This document shows, piece after piece, positions 34,740 through 43,995 of a stretch of 64,000 bases of DNA (its first letter is position 1; each line of letters starts with the position of its first letter). A model generated the notes under the pieces. It was not told where the DNA came from. It worked only from the letters and a program-made list of their open reading frames with translations, and ran no database searches. Source of the DNA: Leifsonia virtsii (GTDB taxonomy: Bacteria > Actinomycetota > Actinomycetes > Actinomycetales > Microbacteriaceae); NCBI RefSeq assembly GCF_030433675.1, contig NZ_JAROCB010000001.1, positions 891,623 through 955,622 on the forward strand, given 5' to 3'. The position numbers were made by a program, and so were the translations under genes.

Positions 34740-34805
34740 CCGTCGAGTCCGCAAAGACTCTACGGCCGCACGGCGTGTCGCGTGCAGTCTTTGCGGACTC
34801 GACGG
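34740..34805. repeat. Long palindrome with CGACACGCCG core, convergent gene end
   Basis: Perfect 20-bp arms (34740-34759 and 34786-34805) around a 26-base loop that carries CGGCGTGTCG at 34771-34780. It lies between convergent genes, 11 bp after one stop and 8 bp before the other, so it is a candidate two-way terminator. The core is shared with elements at 3799, 45223 and 47735. Confidence 0.7.
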
Positions 34806-34813
34806 GGGTGGGG

Positions 34814-35503
34814 TCAGCGGCGGAGGGACCAGGAGGTGCGGCGGACGAGAGTGTGGCCGCGGCGGGTGGTGAGGCGCGTCCAGGTGCCGGTCTCGTGGAT
34901 GGTGACCGGGGTGTCGTCGCCGAGGAAGCCGAGGCTGTCGGCGGCGAACGCGGCTCCGGTCGGGACGTATTCGAGGCCCTCGATGGGACGGCCCCACACC
35001 TCGGCGCGGACGCGCTGCACGAGCTGCTCGCCGGTGCCGGTGGGAACCGCTTCGGCGACCTCCGCCACGCCCGCCTGCGCGAGCGACCTCAGCAGCTCGG
35101 ACGTCGTCTCCCCCACCGCGCGCCAGCCGCCGCGCGGCGGCGAGATGCCCGCCCAGGTGACCGTGGAGACCTCGAGCGGCAGGCGGATCTCCAGCGGGGC
35201 GCCGTCGGACTCCTCCGCCGCCTCCGCGCTCTCGCGCACCCGGGCCACCCGGTCGAGCAGCGACCGGATGGGGACGACGACGTCGAACGTCACGTCGGCC
35301 CCCGTCGCGAAGGTGCGCAGGCCCAGCACGGTGGGCGTCTCGTCCAGGAGACCGCGCGGATACAGGATCGCCGTGTAGACGGCGAGGACCCCGGAGCCGG
35401 CGATCAGGCGCACCGACCCCTCCTCGACGCGGGCCGCCCTCGACAGATAGGTCTGCAGATCGGCGACGGCGAGGGTGTCCACAAGAGAAAACGACTGGCT
35501 CAT
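34814..35503 (-). CDS. Conserved protein of unknown function
   Basis: 229-residue soluble protein, family not recognised. It has no signal peptide or membrane segment. Beta-strand-like patches (GSVRLIAGSGVLAVYTAILYP, then PLEIRLPLEVSTVTWAG) suggest a compact alpha/beta fold. The C-terminus is basic and Ser/Thr/Arg-rich (RRGHTLVRRTSWSLRR). It is divergent from the thioesterase gene across 42 bp and the two may share control. ATG start at 35503. Confidence 0.72.
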   Translation of the reverse strand: MSQSFSLVDTLAVADLQTYLSRAARVEEGSVRLIAGSGVLAVYTAILYPRGLLDETPTVLGLRTFATGADVTFDVVVPIRSLLDRVARVRESAEAAEESDGAPLEIRLPLEVSTVTWAGISPPRGGWRAVGETTSELLRSLAQAGVAEVAEAVPTGTGEQLVQRVRAEVWGRPIEGLEYVPTGAAFAADSLGFLGDDTPVTIHETGTWTRLTTRRGHTLVRRTSWSLRR

Positions 35504-35545
35504 CGGATGTCTAAACTACCAACAGACCACCGACTTGGAGGCACC

Positions 35546-36418
35546 GTGACCGAGCCCCTGGCTTCCCTTCTCACCGCGCTCGATCTCACCGACACCGGTG
35601 CCCGCACCAGCGAGGACATCTTCACCGGCCCGTCCCAGTGGATGCCGCTGGGCCGCGTGTTCGGCGGCCAGGTGCTTGCTCAGTCCATCGTCGCCGCGAC
35701 GCGCACGGTCGAGGACGACCGGAGCATCCACTCGATGCACGGGTACTTCCTGCGGCCGGGCGACGTGAACTTCCCGATCACGTTCTCCGTCGACCGCATC
35801 CACGACGGCCGGTCGTTCTCGACGCGGCGCACCCAGGCGTACCAGAACGGGCTGCCGATCCTGTCGATGATCGCGTCGTACCAGACCGAGGACGACGGAC
35901 TGGAGCACCAGGTCTCGATGCCGGAGGGGCTGCCCGAGCCGGAGGACCTGCCCTCGACGGCGTCGACCCTGGAGGACGTGCAGCATCCGGTCGCCCAATA
36001 TTGGGCCAGCCAGCGGCCGTTCGACATGCGGCACGTGACCTCGCCTGTGTACCTCTCGGTCGAGGGCGAGCACGTCGCGGAGCAGGCGGTCTGGTTCCGC
36101 ACCATCGGCGAGATGCCCGACGACCCCGCGCTGCACCGCGCGGCGCTCGCCTACGTGAGCGACTACACGATCATGGAGTCGATCATGCGGCGGCACGGGA
36201 TCGCATGGGCGACCCCCGGGCTCAAGGCGGCGAGCCTCGACCACGCCATGTGGTGGCACCGCCCGGCCCGGGTGGACGAGTGGCTGCTGTACGTGCAGGA
36301 GTCGCCGACCGCCGGCGGCGGGCGCGGGCTGGCGCAGGGCCGCATCTTCACGCGCGACGGCCGCCTCGTGGCGAGCGTCGCCCAGGAGGCGACCATCCGG
36401 CTGCCGCGCGCGGACTGA
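35546..36418 (+). CDS. tesB: Acyl-CoA thioesterase II
   Basis: 290-residue double-hotdog thioesterase that hydrolyses acyl-CoA to free fatty acid and CoA. The N-terminal hotdog has FGGQVLAQSIVAA and SMHGYFLRPGD (the latter with the active-site region), and the C-terminal hotdog has ALAYVSDYTIM and SLDHAMWWHRPARVDEWLLY. Length matches E. coli TesB (286). The start is GTG at 35546 with GGAGG four bases upstream. Monocistronic. Confidence 0.95.
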   Translation: MTEPLASLLTALDLTDTGARTSEDIFTGPSQWMPLGRVFGGQVLAQSIVAATRTVEDDRSIHSMHGYFLRPGDVNFPITFSVDRIHDGRSFSTRRTQAYQNGLPILSMIASYQTEDDGLEHQVSMPEGLPEPEDLPSTASTLEDVQHPVAQYWASQRPFDMRHVTSPVYLSVEGEHVAEQAVWFRTIGEMPDDPALHRAALAYVSDYTIMESIMRRHGIAWATPGLKAASLDHAMWWHRPARVDEWLLYVQESPTAGGGRGLAQGRIFTRDGRLVASVAQEATIRLPRAD

Positions 36419-36433
36419 ACCGCCTGCCTGCGC

Positions 36434-37189
36434 TCAGTCGAAGGTGCTGCGCAGCAGCACGGTCCCATCGCCCGCCGAGCGGATGTCGACCGACGCGATG
36501 TCGGCCACCGGCACGCTCGTCGTCGCCACCGGCGTCGCGGTGGTGCCCTCGTCGGCCGTCCAGGTGGACACCTGGTACTGCTTGCCCGCACGGTCGGTGA
36601 CGACCATCGCGTAGCCCCAGGCGTGCCCGCCGCCGTCCGCACCCACGCGCGCGTAGCTGCAGCGCGAGTCGATGCGCGTGCCCCACGGCTCCGAGGTCAG
36701 CCGGAGGTCGGCGCTGAGCGGGCTCGGCTCCACCTGCTGCATGACGACGTCGGCGCTGGGGGTCGCCGGCTGGAGCACGGCGGGCAGCACGAAGGCGCCG
36801 ACGCCGACGAGCACCGCGGCCGCGGCGGCGGACAGCCCGGCCACGAGCCAGCGGCTGCGTGCCCGGCGCCGTCGGGCCCTGTGCAGAAGCGACGGGAGCA
36901 GGTTCTCGCCCGGGGCCTGGCCTGCGGCGAGCTCGGTCGTCGCGGTCTCACCGGCGGCCGAGTCCGCGGTCGCTGCGGTGGGCGCCGCCGCAGGCTCGGC
37001 GATCAGCGCCAGGGCGTCCTCGCGCGGGACGCGGGACAGGATGCCGGGCAGCCCGGCCAGCTCGGTCAGCCCCTCGGCGCACCGCTCGCACTCGCGCAGA
37101 TGCGCCTCGTAGGCCCGGCGGTCGGTCGGCGAGAGGGCGCCGAGCACGTAGGCGGCGTCCCAGGTCGCGAACTCCTCATGCGTGGTCAC
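36434..37189 (-). CDS. Anti-sigma factor with ZAS domain (RskA/RslA-like)
   Basis: 251-residue membrane-anchored anti-sigma factor that should hold the neighbouring ECF sigma factor inactive. The N-terminal ZAS zinc motif is H30-x3-C34-x2-C37 (HLRECERC). One membrane helix follows an Arg-rich stretch at about 105-130, and the outer C-terminal half resembles the RskA domain. Release may come from thiol oxidation at the zinc site or from cleavage. The start is GTG at 37189, overlapping the sigma stop (GTGA). Confidence 0.92.
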   Translation of the reverse strand: MTTHEEFATWDAAYVLGALSPTDRRAYEAHLRECERCAEGLTELAGLPGILSRVPREDALALIAEPAAAPTAATADSAAGETATTELAAGQAPGENLLPSLLHRARRRRARSRWLVAGLSAAAAAVLVGVGAFVLPAVLQPATPSADVVMQQVEPSPLSADLRLTSEPWGTRIDSRCSYARVGADGGGHAWGYAMVVTDRAGKQYQVSTWTADEGTTATPVATTSVPVADIASVDIRSAGDGTVLLRSTFD

Positions 37190-37698
37190 GCTGACGTCAC
37201 CCCTCTCTCCTGCAGTGCGAGCCGGAGCGCCCGCAGGCCGTAGTGCAGGCGCGACTTGACCGTCCCCTCCGGGATATCGAGCTCGCGGGCGATCTCGGCG
37301 ACCGAGCGGCCGCCGTAGTAGGCGTGGACGATGACGGCCCTGTGCTCGTGCGACAGCTCCGCGAGCGCGTCGGATACGAGCCACGCGTCGAGCACCGCGT
37401 CGGCCTGGTCGCCGGGGGTCGGGCGCTCCGGGAGCGTGTCGGTGCCGAACTCGTGGCGGTTGGCGGCGCTCCGCTTGCCGTCGATGACGAGGTTGCGGGC
37501 GACGGTGAACATCCACGTGCGCGCCGACTGCTGCGACTGGTCGAGGACGGACGGCTTCCGCCAGGCGCGCAGCAGGGTCTCCTGCACGATGTCGTCGGCC
37601 ATGGCCCTGTCGCCGGTGAGGTGGACGACGTACCGCCACACGGCCTGCGCGTGCTGGTCGTGCAGCTCGCGCAGCAGGCGGGCGTCCTCATCCGGCAT
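37186..37698 (-). CDS. ECF sigma factor (SigK/SigL group)
   Basis: 170-residue extracytoplasmic-function sigma factor. Region 2 (VWRYVVHLTGDRAMADDIVQ and TWMFTVARNLVIDGKR) and region 4 (LSHEHRAVIVHAYYGGRSVAEIARELDI, then GTVKSRLHYGLRALR) are both present. The ATG start at 37698 has GGAGGTG directly upstream. It is coupled to its anti-sigma factor downstream. Promoter-like elements TGAACC and CGTGTA, 16 bp apart, lie 17-44 bp upstream and match the SigL-type consensus known from Mycobacterium, so it probably controls itself. Confidence 0.94.
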   Translation of the reverse strand: MPDEDARLLRELHDQHAQAVWRYVVHLTGDRAMADDIVQETLLRAWRKPSVLDQSQQSARTWMFTVARNLVIDGKRSAANRHEFGTDTLPERPTPGDQADAVLDAWLVSDALAELSHEHRAVIVHAYYGGRSVAEIARELDIPEGTVKSRLHYGLRALRLALQERGVTSA

Positions 37699-37714
37699 GT
37701 TCACCTCCACCTCG

Positions 37715-37742
37715 TACACGATGCAGCGGACGGAAAGGTTCA
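37715..37742 (-). promoter_or_regulatory. ECF-type promoter of the sigma/anti-sigma operon
   Basis: On the - strand: -35 TGAACC (37737-37742), 16-bp spacer, -10 CGTGTA (37715-37720), with the sigma start codon at 37698. It agrees with the TGAACC/CGTg pattern reported for SigL-group sigma factors. Confidence 0.7.
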
Positions 37743-37753
37743 TCGGGGAGCGT

Positions 37754-37781
37754 TGAACCGATCCCGCGTCTTCCTCGTGAC
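37754..37781 (+). promoter_or_regulatory. ECF-type promoter of the Rieske lipoprotein gene
   Basis: On the + strand: -35 TGAACC (37754-37759), 16-bp spacer, -10 CGTGAC (37776-37781). Same elements and spacing as the divergent promoter, so both sides are probably read by the same sigma factor. Confidence 0.7.
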
Positions 37782-37819
37782 TACCGTAGGAGATGCACCC
37801 GCCGACCGTGAGGACCACG

Positions 37820-38242
37820 ATGACCGACCGCGCACCGCTCACCCGCCGCACCCTCGTCACGATCGGCGGTGCCTCCGCCGGTACCTTGCTGCTCGCCGCC
37901 TGCACGGCGGCCGGCGCCGACGGAAACGTCACGGGGACCGACAGCGGAGGCTCGACCAAGGTCTCGCTGAAGTCGATCCCGGTGGGCGGCGCCGTGTCCG
38001 CCACGCTCGGCGGCAAGCCGATCGTGGTGTCGCAGCCGAGCGCCGGCCAGGTGGTCGCGTTCAGCGCGGTGTGCACGCACGCCGGCTGCACCGTGGCACC
38101 GCAGGGCAAGGAGTTCGACTGCCCATGTCACGGCTCGCGCTTCGACGCCTCCACCGGCGACGTGCTGAACGGCCCGGCGAGCAACCCGCTGCCGAAGCTC
38201 AAGGCCACGGTCTCGGGCGACTCGGTGACGGTCACGGCGTAG
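37820..38242 (+). CDS. Rieske [2Fe-2S] Tat-exported lipoprotein
   Basis: 140-residue exported iron-sulfur protein. The N-terminus has a twin-Arg (TRRTLV) followed by a hydrophobic stretch and lipobox LAAC with Cys28, so it should be Tat-exported folded and lipid-anchored outside. The cluster ligands are Cys85/His87 (CTHAGC) and Cys101/His104 (CPCHGS), with Cys90 and Cys103 for the disulfide of bc1-type Rieske proteins. No cytochrome partner is encoded nearby. It likely carries electrons on the outer face, with expression under the divergent ECF sigma factor. Start at 37820 (ATG); an upstream Met at 37793 is less likely. Confidence 0.92.
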   Translation: MTDRAPLTRRTLVTIGGASAGTLLLAACTAAGADGNVTGTDSGGSTKVSLKSIPVGGAVSATLGGKPIVVSQPSAGQVVAFSAVCTHAGCTVAPQGKEFDCPCHGSRFDASTGDVLNGPASNPLPKLKATVSGDSVTVTA

Positions 38243-38292
38243 GCGTACCGCGAGCCGTGCGGCGTCGGCCCCGCAGCGTTGGCCCGGCGGCG

Positions 38293-38781
38293 TCAGCCGC
38301 GCTTGGCGAACGCCACCGGCTCCTCGAGGTACGGCGTCCACGCGGCGCGCTCGCGCTCGTTGATGCGCCGTGGACGCTGGGACGTGGCGTCGACGAGCAC
38401 GATCGTGGTCGCCGCACGCGAGTACAGCGTCGCCGGCTCCGTACCCTCCGGCGACCAGACCTCGTAGCAGACCTCGAGGCTCGCCCCGCCGAGCCGCCCG
38501 AGCCAGAGCTGGACGTCGAGCGGCTGGCGGAGGTACGGGATGGGCGCGAGGTACTCGATCTCCTGCCGCGCGATCAGCGTGAGCGTGTCGGCGCCCGGCC
38601 GTCCGTCGAGCACGGCGGTCGAGCCGCCGACCGCCTCCCCGCTGCCCTGGCCGCTGTCGTCGGTCACCCAGAACGCCTCGATGCGCGCCTCCTCCAGGAG
38701 GCGCAGCATCTCGGCGTTGTTGACGTGACCGTACGCGTCGAGGTCGCTCCAGCGGAGCTTGATCGGGACGTGGAGTCGCAT
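38293..38781 (-). CDS. Acyl-CoA thioesterase, single hotdog (4HBT-like)
   Basis: 162-residue hotdog-fold thioesterase. The active-site helix reads RWSDLDAYGHVNNAEMLRLLEEAR (Asp13/Asp15-type position), typical of 4-hydroxybenzoyl-CoA thioesterase/YbgC relatives. The substrate is probably an acyl-CoA of unknown chain. It lies 11 bp downstream of ettA on the same strand and is probably co-transcribed with it. ATG start at 38781. Confidence 0.92.
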   Translation of the reverse strand: MRLHVPIKLRWSDLDAYGHVNNAEMLRLLEEARIEAFWVTDDSGQGSGEAVGGSTAVLDGRPGADTLTLIARQEIEYLAPIPYLRQPLDVQLWLGRLGGASLEVCYEVWSPEGTEPATLYSRAATTIVLVDATSQRPRRINERERAAWTPYLEEPVAFAKRG

Positions 38782-38792
38782 CGCCGGTCGCC

Positions 38793-40475
<1,683 letters not shown>

Positions 40476-40535
40476 TCTTCTTCTCAAACTCCCTGTCGTC
40501 GGCACTGTGCCGTATTCGAGGATACCGGGATGGCG

Positions 40536-41060
40536 CTACCAGTCGATCGGGCGCGTCTGGCCGATCAGGCAGCTGCCGGTGGACAGCACCGGCGTCACCA
40601 TGCTGTTGTAGCCGCCCGCGTCGGCGCCGTTCTGGCCGATCAGGCACGTGTCGCCCAGCTTCACGGAGAACTGGATCGAGTTGGCCTTCAGCCCGATCGT
40701 CGTGGTGTCGACGGTGACCTGCATGTCGGCCTTGCTGAACCCGGCGGCCACCAGCGCGTCGATGAAGTCGCGCCCCTGGGCGTCGGGCTTCGCCGCGAGG
40801 GTGGCCCGGTTCACCTGGTCGAAGTACGGCAGGTTCTGCTGCGCCGTCCCTCCCGGCACCAGCGCGATCGCCGCGGGCGCCGACGGCGTCGGCGTCGCCG
40901 TCGCGGACGAGGTGGCCGACCCGGTCGGCGACGCCGTCGATGTCGTGCCCCCGACGCATCCGGTCAGCGCGAAGGCGAGCAGGACGGCGGCGGCAGCGGC
41001 AGCAGGCCCGGCGGTCACGCGTGCGAGCGGACCGGTCCGGCGGACCACGGGAGACGGCAT
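40536..41060 (-). CDS. Putative lipoprotein of unknown function
   Basis: 174-residue exported protein. After a basic N-terminus and hydrophobic core, the lipobox reads LTGC; a Ser/Thr/Pro/Ala-rich linker of about 35 residues leads to a small domain with two CLIG repeats (DTCLIGQNG and GSCLIGQTR), likely a disulfide pair. It resembles a DUF6993-like family of Microbacteriaceae from memory. The start at 41060 has AGGA eight bases upstream; an alternative ATG at 41069 lacks a usable site. It follows the SSB gene closely. Confidence 0.72.
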   Translation of the reverse strand: MPSPVVRRTGPLARVTAGPAAAAAAVLLAFALTGCVGGTTSTASPTGSATSSATATPTPSAPAAIALVPGGTAQQNLPYFDQVNRATLAAKPDAQGRDFIDALVAAGFSKADMQVTVDTTTIGLKANSIQFSVKLGDTCLIGQNGADAGGYNSMVTPVLSTGSCLIGQTRPIDW

Positions 41061-41070
41061 GCTCCGCATC

Positions 41071-41496
41071 CTATGGGGAGGTCGCTGGGATTCCCTCGGG
41101 AGGGGTAGCCGCTTCGTCCACCGGCTCGCCCGCGTGGGCCGCCCCCGGCGAGCGAGTGAAGGCGGAGCGACCCCAGGTCAGGTCGTGCCCGATCGACTCC
41201 GCCTCGATCTCGACCGTCATGCCCTGCTTCTCGCCTGCCCATTCCCGGAGGCAGAGCCGGCCGGAGACGAGGACGGGGTCTCCCTTCGCGATGCAGTCGG
41301 CCGCGCTAAGCGCGAGCCGGCGGAACGCGCTCACGGTGTACCAGTTGCTGCCGCCGTCCTCCCAGGAGGCGGCCTGGCGGTTGTAGCGGCGCCGGGTCGT
41401 GACGAGCCGGAAGCTCGTGATCGGCAGCCCGCCCTCGGTCACGAGGTGGCGCGGCTCGGTGGCGACGAAGCCGCGGACGGCGACGGTGTCGGACAT
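41071..41496 (-). CDS. ssb: Single-stranded DNA-binding protein, accessory copy
   Basis: 141-residue OB-fold protein (SNWYTVSAFRRLALSAADCIAKGDPVLVSGRL is the typical core). It lacks the long Gly-rich linker and acidic DDDIPF-type tip of the main chromosomal SSB, so it is likely a second, shorter SSB rather than the replicative one. The replicative ssb (usually beside rpsF) is not in the window. It begins after a small 7-bp hairpin and an AAAGGGGAG site and is followed one base later by the lipoprotein gene. Confidence 0.88.
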   Translation of the reverse strand: MSDTVAVRGFVATEPRHLVTEGGLPITSFRLVTTRRRYNRQAASWEDGGSNWYTVSAFRRLALSAADCIAKGDPVLVSGRLCLREWAGEKQGMTVEIEAESIGHDLTWGRSAFTRSPGAAHAGEPVDEAATPPEGIPATSP

Positions 41497-41512
41497 GGTC
41501 TCCCCTTTCGGC

Positions 41513-41530
41513 GCCCGCCGGGTGGCGGGC
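41513..41530 (-). terminator. Hairpin between msrA and ssb
   Basis: GCCCGCC (41513-41519) pairs with GGCGGGC (41524-41530) over a 4-base loop, 91 bp past the msrA stop and just ahead of the ssb ribosome-binding site. Possible msrA terminator or 5' leader hairpin. Confidence 0.35.
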
Positions 41531-41620
41531 TCCAGACCACTCTCGCGGGAGCGCCCCGGCGGCGGAGCGGCCCAGCCGTTTCCGTGGAGAACTCGGCGGG
41601 ATGCCCGCCTGTGGACGGAT

Positions 41621-42145
41621 TCAGGCCGTCACGTAGTCCGCATACGATGCGCGGATCTTGTTGACCTTCGGCAGCGCCACCGCCAGGCAGTATCCCTGGC
41701 CCGGGTTCTTCGCGAAGAAGTCCTGGTGGTACTCCTCGGCCCGGTAGAACGGGCCGAGCGGCTCGATCGTGGTCACGATCCCGCCGTCCCAGTACGAGGC
41801 TGCTCGGTCGCGCGCTGCCTCGAACAGCTCGCGCTGGTGCTCGCCGTCGTAGAACATCGCCGACCGGTACTGGGTCCCGACATCGTTGCCCTGGCGGTTG
41901 AGCTGCCGCGGATCGTGCAGGGTGAAGAACACGTCGAGGATGACGCTCGGCGGAACCACCTCGGGGTCGAACGTGACCGCGACCGCCTCGGCGTGTCCGG
42001 TGCGACCGGTGCACACCTCCTCATAGGTCGGGTCGACGGCGGTGCCGCCGGTGTACCCGGACACGACGTCCTGGACCCCGCGCAGCACGCGGTACACCGC
42101 GTCCAGGCACCAGAAGCATCCGCCGGCCAGCACGAAGGTCTGCAT
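41621..42145 (-). CDS. msrA: Peptide-methionine (S)-S-oxide reductase MsrA
   Basis: 174-residue repair enzyme that reduces the S form of oxidised methionine. The catalytic motif GCFWC places the active Cys at residue 10; EEYHQDFF and the GYTGG motif (VVSGYTGGT) are also present. The C-terminal recycling Cys is in GQGYC. Length is typical for short MsrA. The start at 42145 was chosen by homology. It is divergent from the membrane protein gene at 42268. Confidence 0.95.
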   Translation of the reverse strand: MQTFVLAGGCFWCLDAVYRVLRGVQDVVSGYTGGTAVDPTYEEVCTGRTGHAEAVAVTFDPEVVPPSVILDVFFTLHDPRQLNRQGNDVGTQYRSAMFYDGEHQRELFEAARDRAASYWDGGIVTTIEPLGPFYRAEEYHQDFFAKNPGQGYCLAVALPKVNKIRASYADYVTA

Positions 42146-42267
42146 GGGGGTTCCTCTCTCGATCCGCTCCCCCCATTCTGCCTCTCCCCGTGGAGTGGAA
42201 TGCACGCATACGCGACACGTCGCCCCGGCTCCGCGGCCCATCCCCTCCGCGCCGTTACCATCGCGGC

Positions 42268-42981
42268 ATGCAGTGGTGGAATGACTTCGTCGATTGGCTC
42301 ACATCGCCGGCAGCACGCTCGGTGATCTTCTACGCGGCGGTCCTCGCGGTCGCCGTGATCCTGTCCGGCCTGATCGCCGCCTGGATCGCCCGGGGCGCCC
42401 TCAAGGGCCTCCTCTCCCGCACCGACCGCCAGCAGAAGGCCTCCGCGATCGCCGCGCTGGTCGACGCCGCGACCGAGGCCTCGGTCTGGAACTCGCTCAC
42501 CCCGGCCGAGCAGGTGCTCTCCGACCGGGCCGTCGGCCAGGCCGACATCATGGTGCGCCTGCTCCCGATCAAAGGCTCCGGCATCGCCGCGAACTGGGCC
42601 GGACACCAGCTCGCCGAGATGAAGCGCGCGTCGGCGACCTTCGGCTACCAGCTCGACCCCGCGATCGCCGAGTTCCGCGACCGCCTGATCGAGTGGCAGA
42701 ACAACCCGCGCCGCGCACGCAAGATCTTCCAGAACGACCTGGAGCGCTGGCGCTTCGAGAACACCGACGGGGAGCGCACGTCGCTGGTCGCCCAGCAGGA
42801 CGCCTGGGTCGCCCAGCAGCACCACGAGCAGTACGCGGCGCCCGCCACCTCCGCGGCCCCCGCTCCGACGGCTGCGCAGCCCCAGCAGGACGAGCCGGTG
42901 AACCCGTTCGCGGCGACCGCCGCCGCGGGCGTCTCCGATCAGGACACCTCCCCCACCTCACGCCTGGGTCAGCCCGTCTGA
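42268..42981 (+). CDS. Single-pass membrane protein of unknown function
   Basis: 237-residue protein with one N-terminal membrane helix (SVIFYAAVLAVAVILSGLIA at about 18-40) and a soluble region of about 120 residues that looks helical (KRASATFGYQL to NDLERWRFEN). The C-terminal 70 residues are Ala/Pro/Gln-rich and disordered. The family is not recognised. Met at 42268 was taken as start because the hydrophobic helix then lies 10-15 residues in. A strong hairpin terminator follows at 43010-43042. Confidence 0.7.
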   Translation: MQWWNDFVDWLTSPAARSVIFYAAVLAVAVILSGLIAAWIARGALKGLLSRTDRQQKASAIAALVDAATEASVWNSLTPAEQVLSDRAVGQADIMVRLLPIKGSGIAANWAGHQLAEMKRASATFGYQLDPAIAEFRDRLIEWQNNPRRARKIFQNDLERWRFENTDGERTSLVAQQDAWVAQQHHEQYAAPATSAAPAPTAAQPQQDEPVNPFAATAAAGVSDQDTSPTSRLGQPV

Positions 42982-43009
42982 CCGCTCGTCGCGAGCACTC
43001 CACCCGACA

Positions 43010-43042
43010 CGAAGGGCGCCGGCATCACGCCGGCGCCCTTCG
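43010..43042. terminator. Bidirectional terminator between membrane protein gene and nadE
   Basis: Perfect 14-bp stem (43010-43023 with 43029-43042) and a 5-base ATCAC loop, in the gap between the convergent genes at 42268 and 43064. It should stop transcripts from both sides. Confidence 0.85.
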
Positions 43043-43063
43043 TCGTTCCCTGATGGAGCGGGA

Positions 43064-43903
43064 TCAGCGGCTGTAGCTGCCCTCGCCCCACCAGCTGTCG
43101 AACATGCTCGCCGGAGGCTGGCGCTTGTGCTCGGTCGCCCGGTAGCGGCCCTCGATCGCCTCGGCCACCTCGTCCGCGACGTCCTTGCCCTCCAGGAAGT
43201 CGTCGATGTCCTCGTAGGCCAGGCCGAGGTTGTCCTCGTCGGTCTGACCGGGGTTGAGGTCGAGCAGGTCGGCGGTCGGCGCCTTCTCCCAGAGCCGCGC
43301 GGGCGCGTCCAGGTAGCGGAGCAGCTGCTTTCCCTGCCGCTTGCTGAGCCCGGTCAGCGGCAGGATGTCGGTGCCACCGTCCCCGTACTTGGTGAAGAAC
43401 CCGGTCACGGCCTCGGCCGCGTGGTCGGTGCCGATGACGAGCAGGCTGCGCTGGCCCGCGATCGCGTACTGAGCGACCATGCGGATGCGCGCCTTGACGT
43501 TGCCCTTGACGAAGTCGGACATCGGCTCGCCGAGTGCGTCGGCGTACTCGTCCTCGACGCCGTCGGTGCCGCGCTGGATGTTGAACACGACCTGGCTCTT
43601 CGGCTGGATGAACTGCAGCGCCAGCTGCGCGTCCTCCTCGTCCCGCTGCACCGCGTAGGGCAGCCGAACGGCCACGAAGTCGGCGTCGGTGCCCTCTGCC
43701 GCGAGCCGCTCGACGGCCAGCTGGGCGAGGCGTCCGGCGAGCGTCGAGTCCTGTCCGCCGCTGATGCCGAGCACGAAGCCGGCGGCCCCGGTCGTGCGGA
43801 GGTAGTCGACGAGGAAGCCCACTCGCCGCTCGACCTCGGCGGCCGGGTCGATCTCCGGACTCACGTGCAGGTCTTCGATGATCCTTGCCTGTTGTTCGCG
43901 CAT
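43064..43903 (-). CDS. nadE: NH3-dependent NAD+ synthetase
   Basis: 279-residue enzyme that turns nicotinic acid adenine dinucleotide into NAD+ using ammonia and ATP. The P-loop SGGQDST is at residues 48-54 (N-type ATP pyrophosphatase). Length and the absence of a glutaminase domain place it with E. coli NadE (275 residues) rather than the long glutamine-dependent form of mycobacteria. The GTDHAAE and [12 protein letters not shown] segments are conserved. ATG start at 43903. Confidence 0.96.
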   Translation of the reverse strand: MREQQARIIEDLHVSPEIDPAAEVERRVGFLVDYLRTTGAAGFVLGISGGQDSTLAGRLAQLAVERLAAEGTDADFVAVRLPYAVQRDEEDAQLALQFIQPKSQVVFNIQRGTDGVEDEYADALGEPMSDFVKGNVKARIRMVAQYAIAGQRSLLVIGTDHAAEAVTGFFTKYGDGGTDILPLTGLSKRQGKQLLRYLDAPARLWEKAPTADLLDLNPGQTDEDNLGLAYEDIDDFLEGKDVADEVAEAIEGRYRATEHKRQPPASMFDSWWGEGSYSR

Positions 43904-43995
43904 GACGCCACACTATCCCCGGCGGATTTCGGCTGTGTGAACGGCCCCCGTGAAGGGTCTGCCGCCGGGAGGCCGGGCGTCGCTAGCATGCGCGC

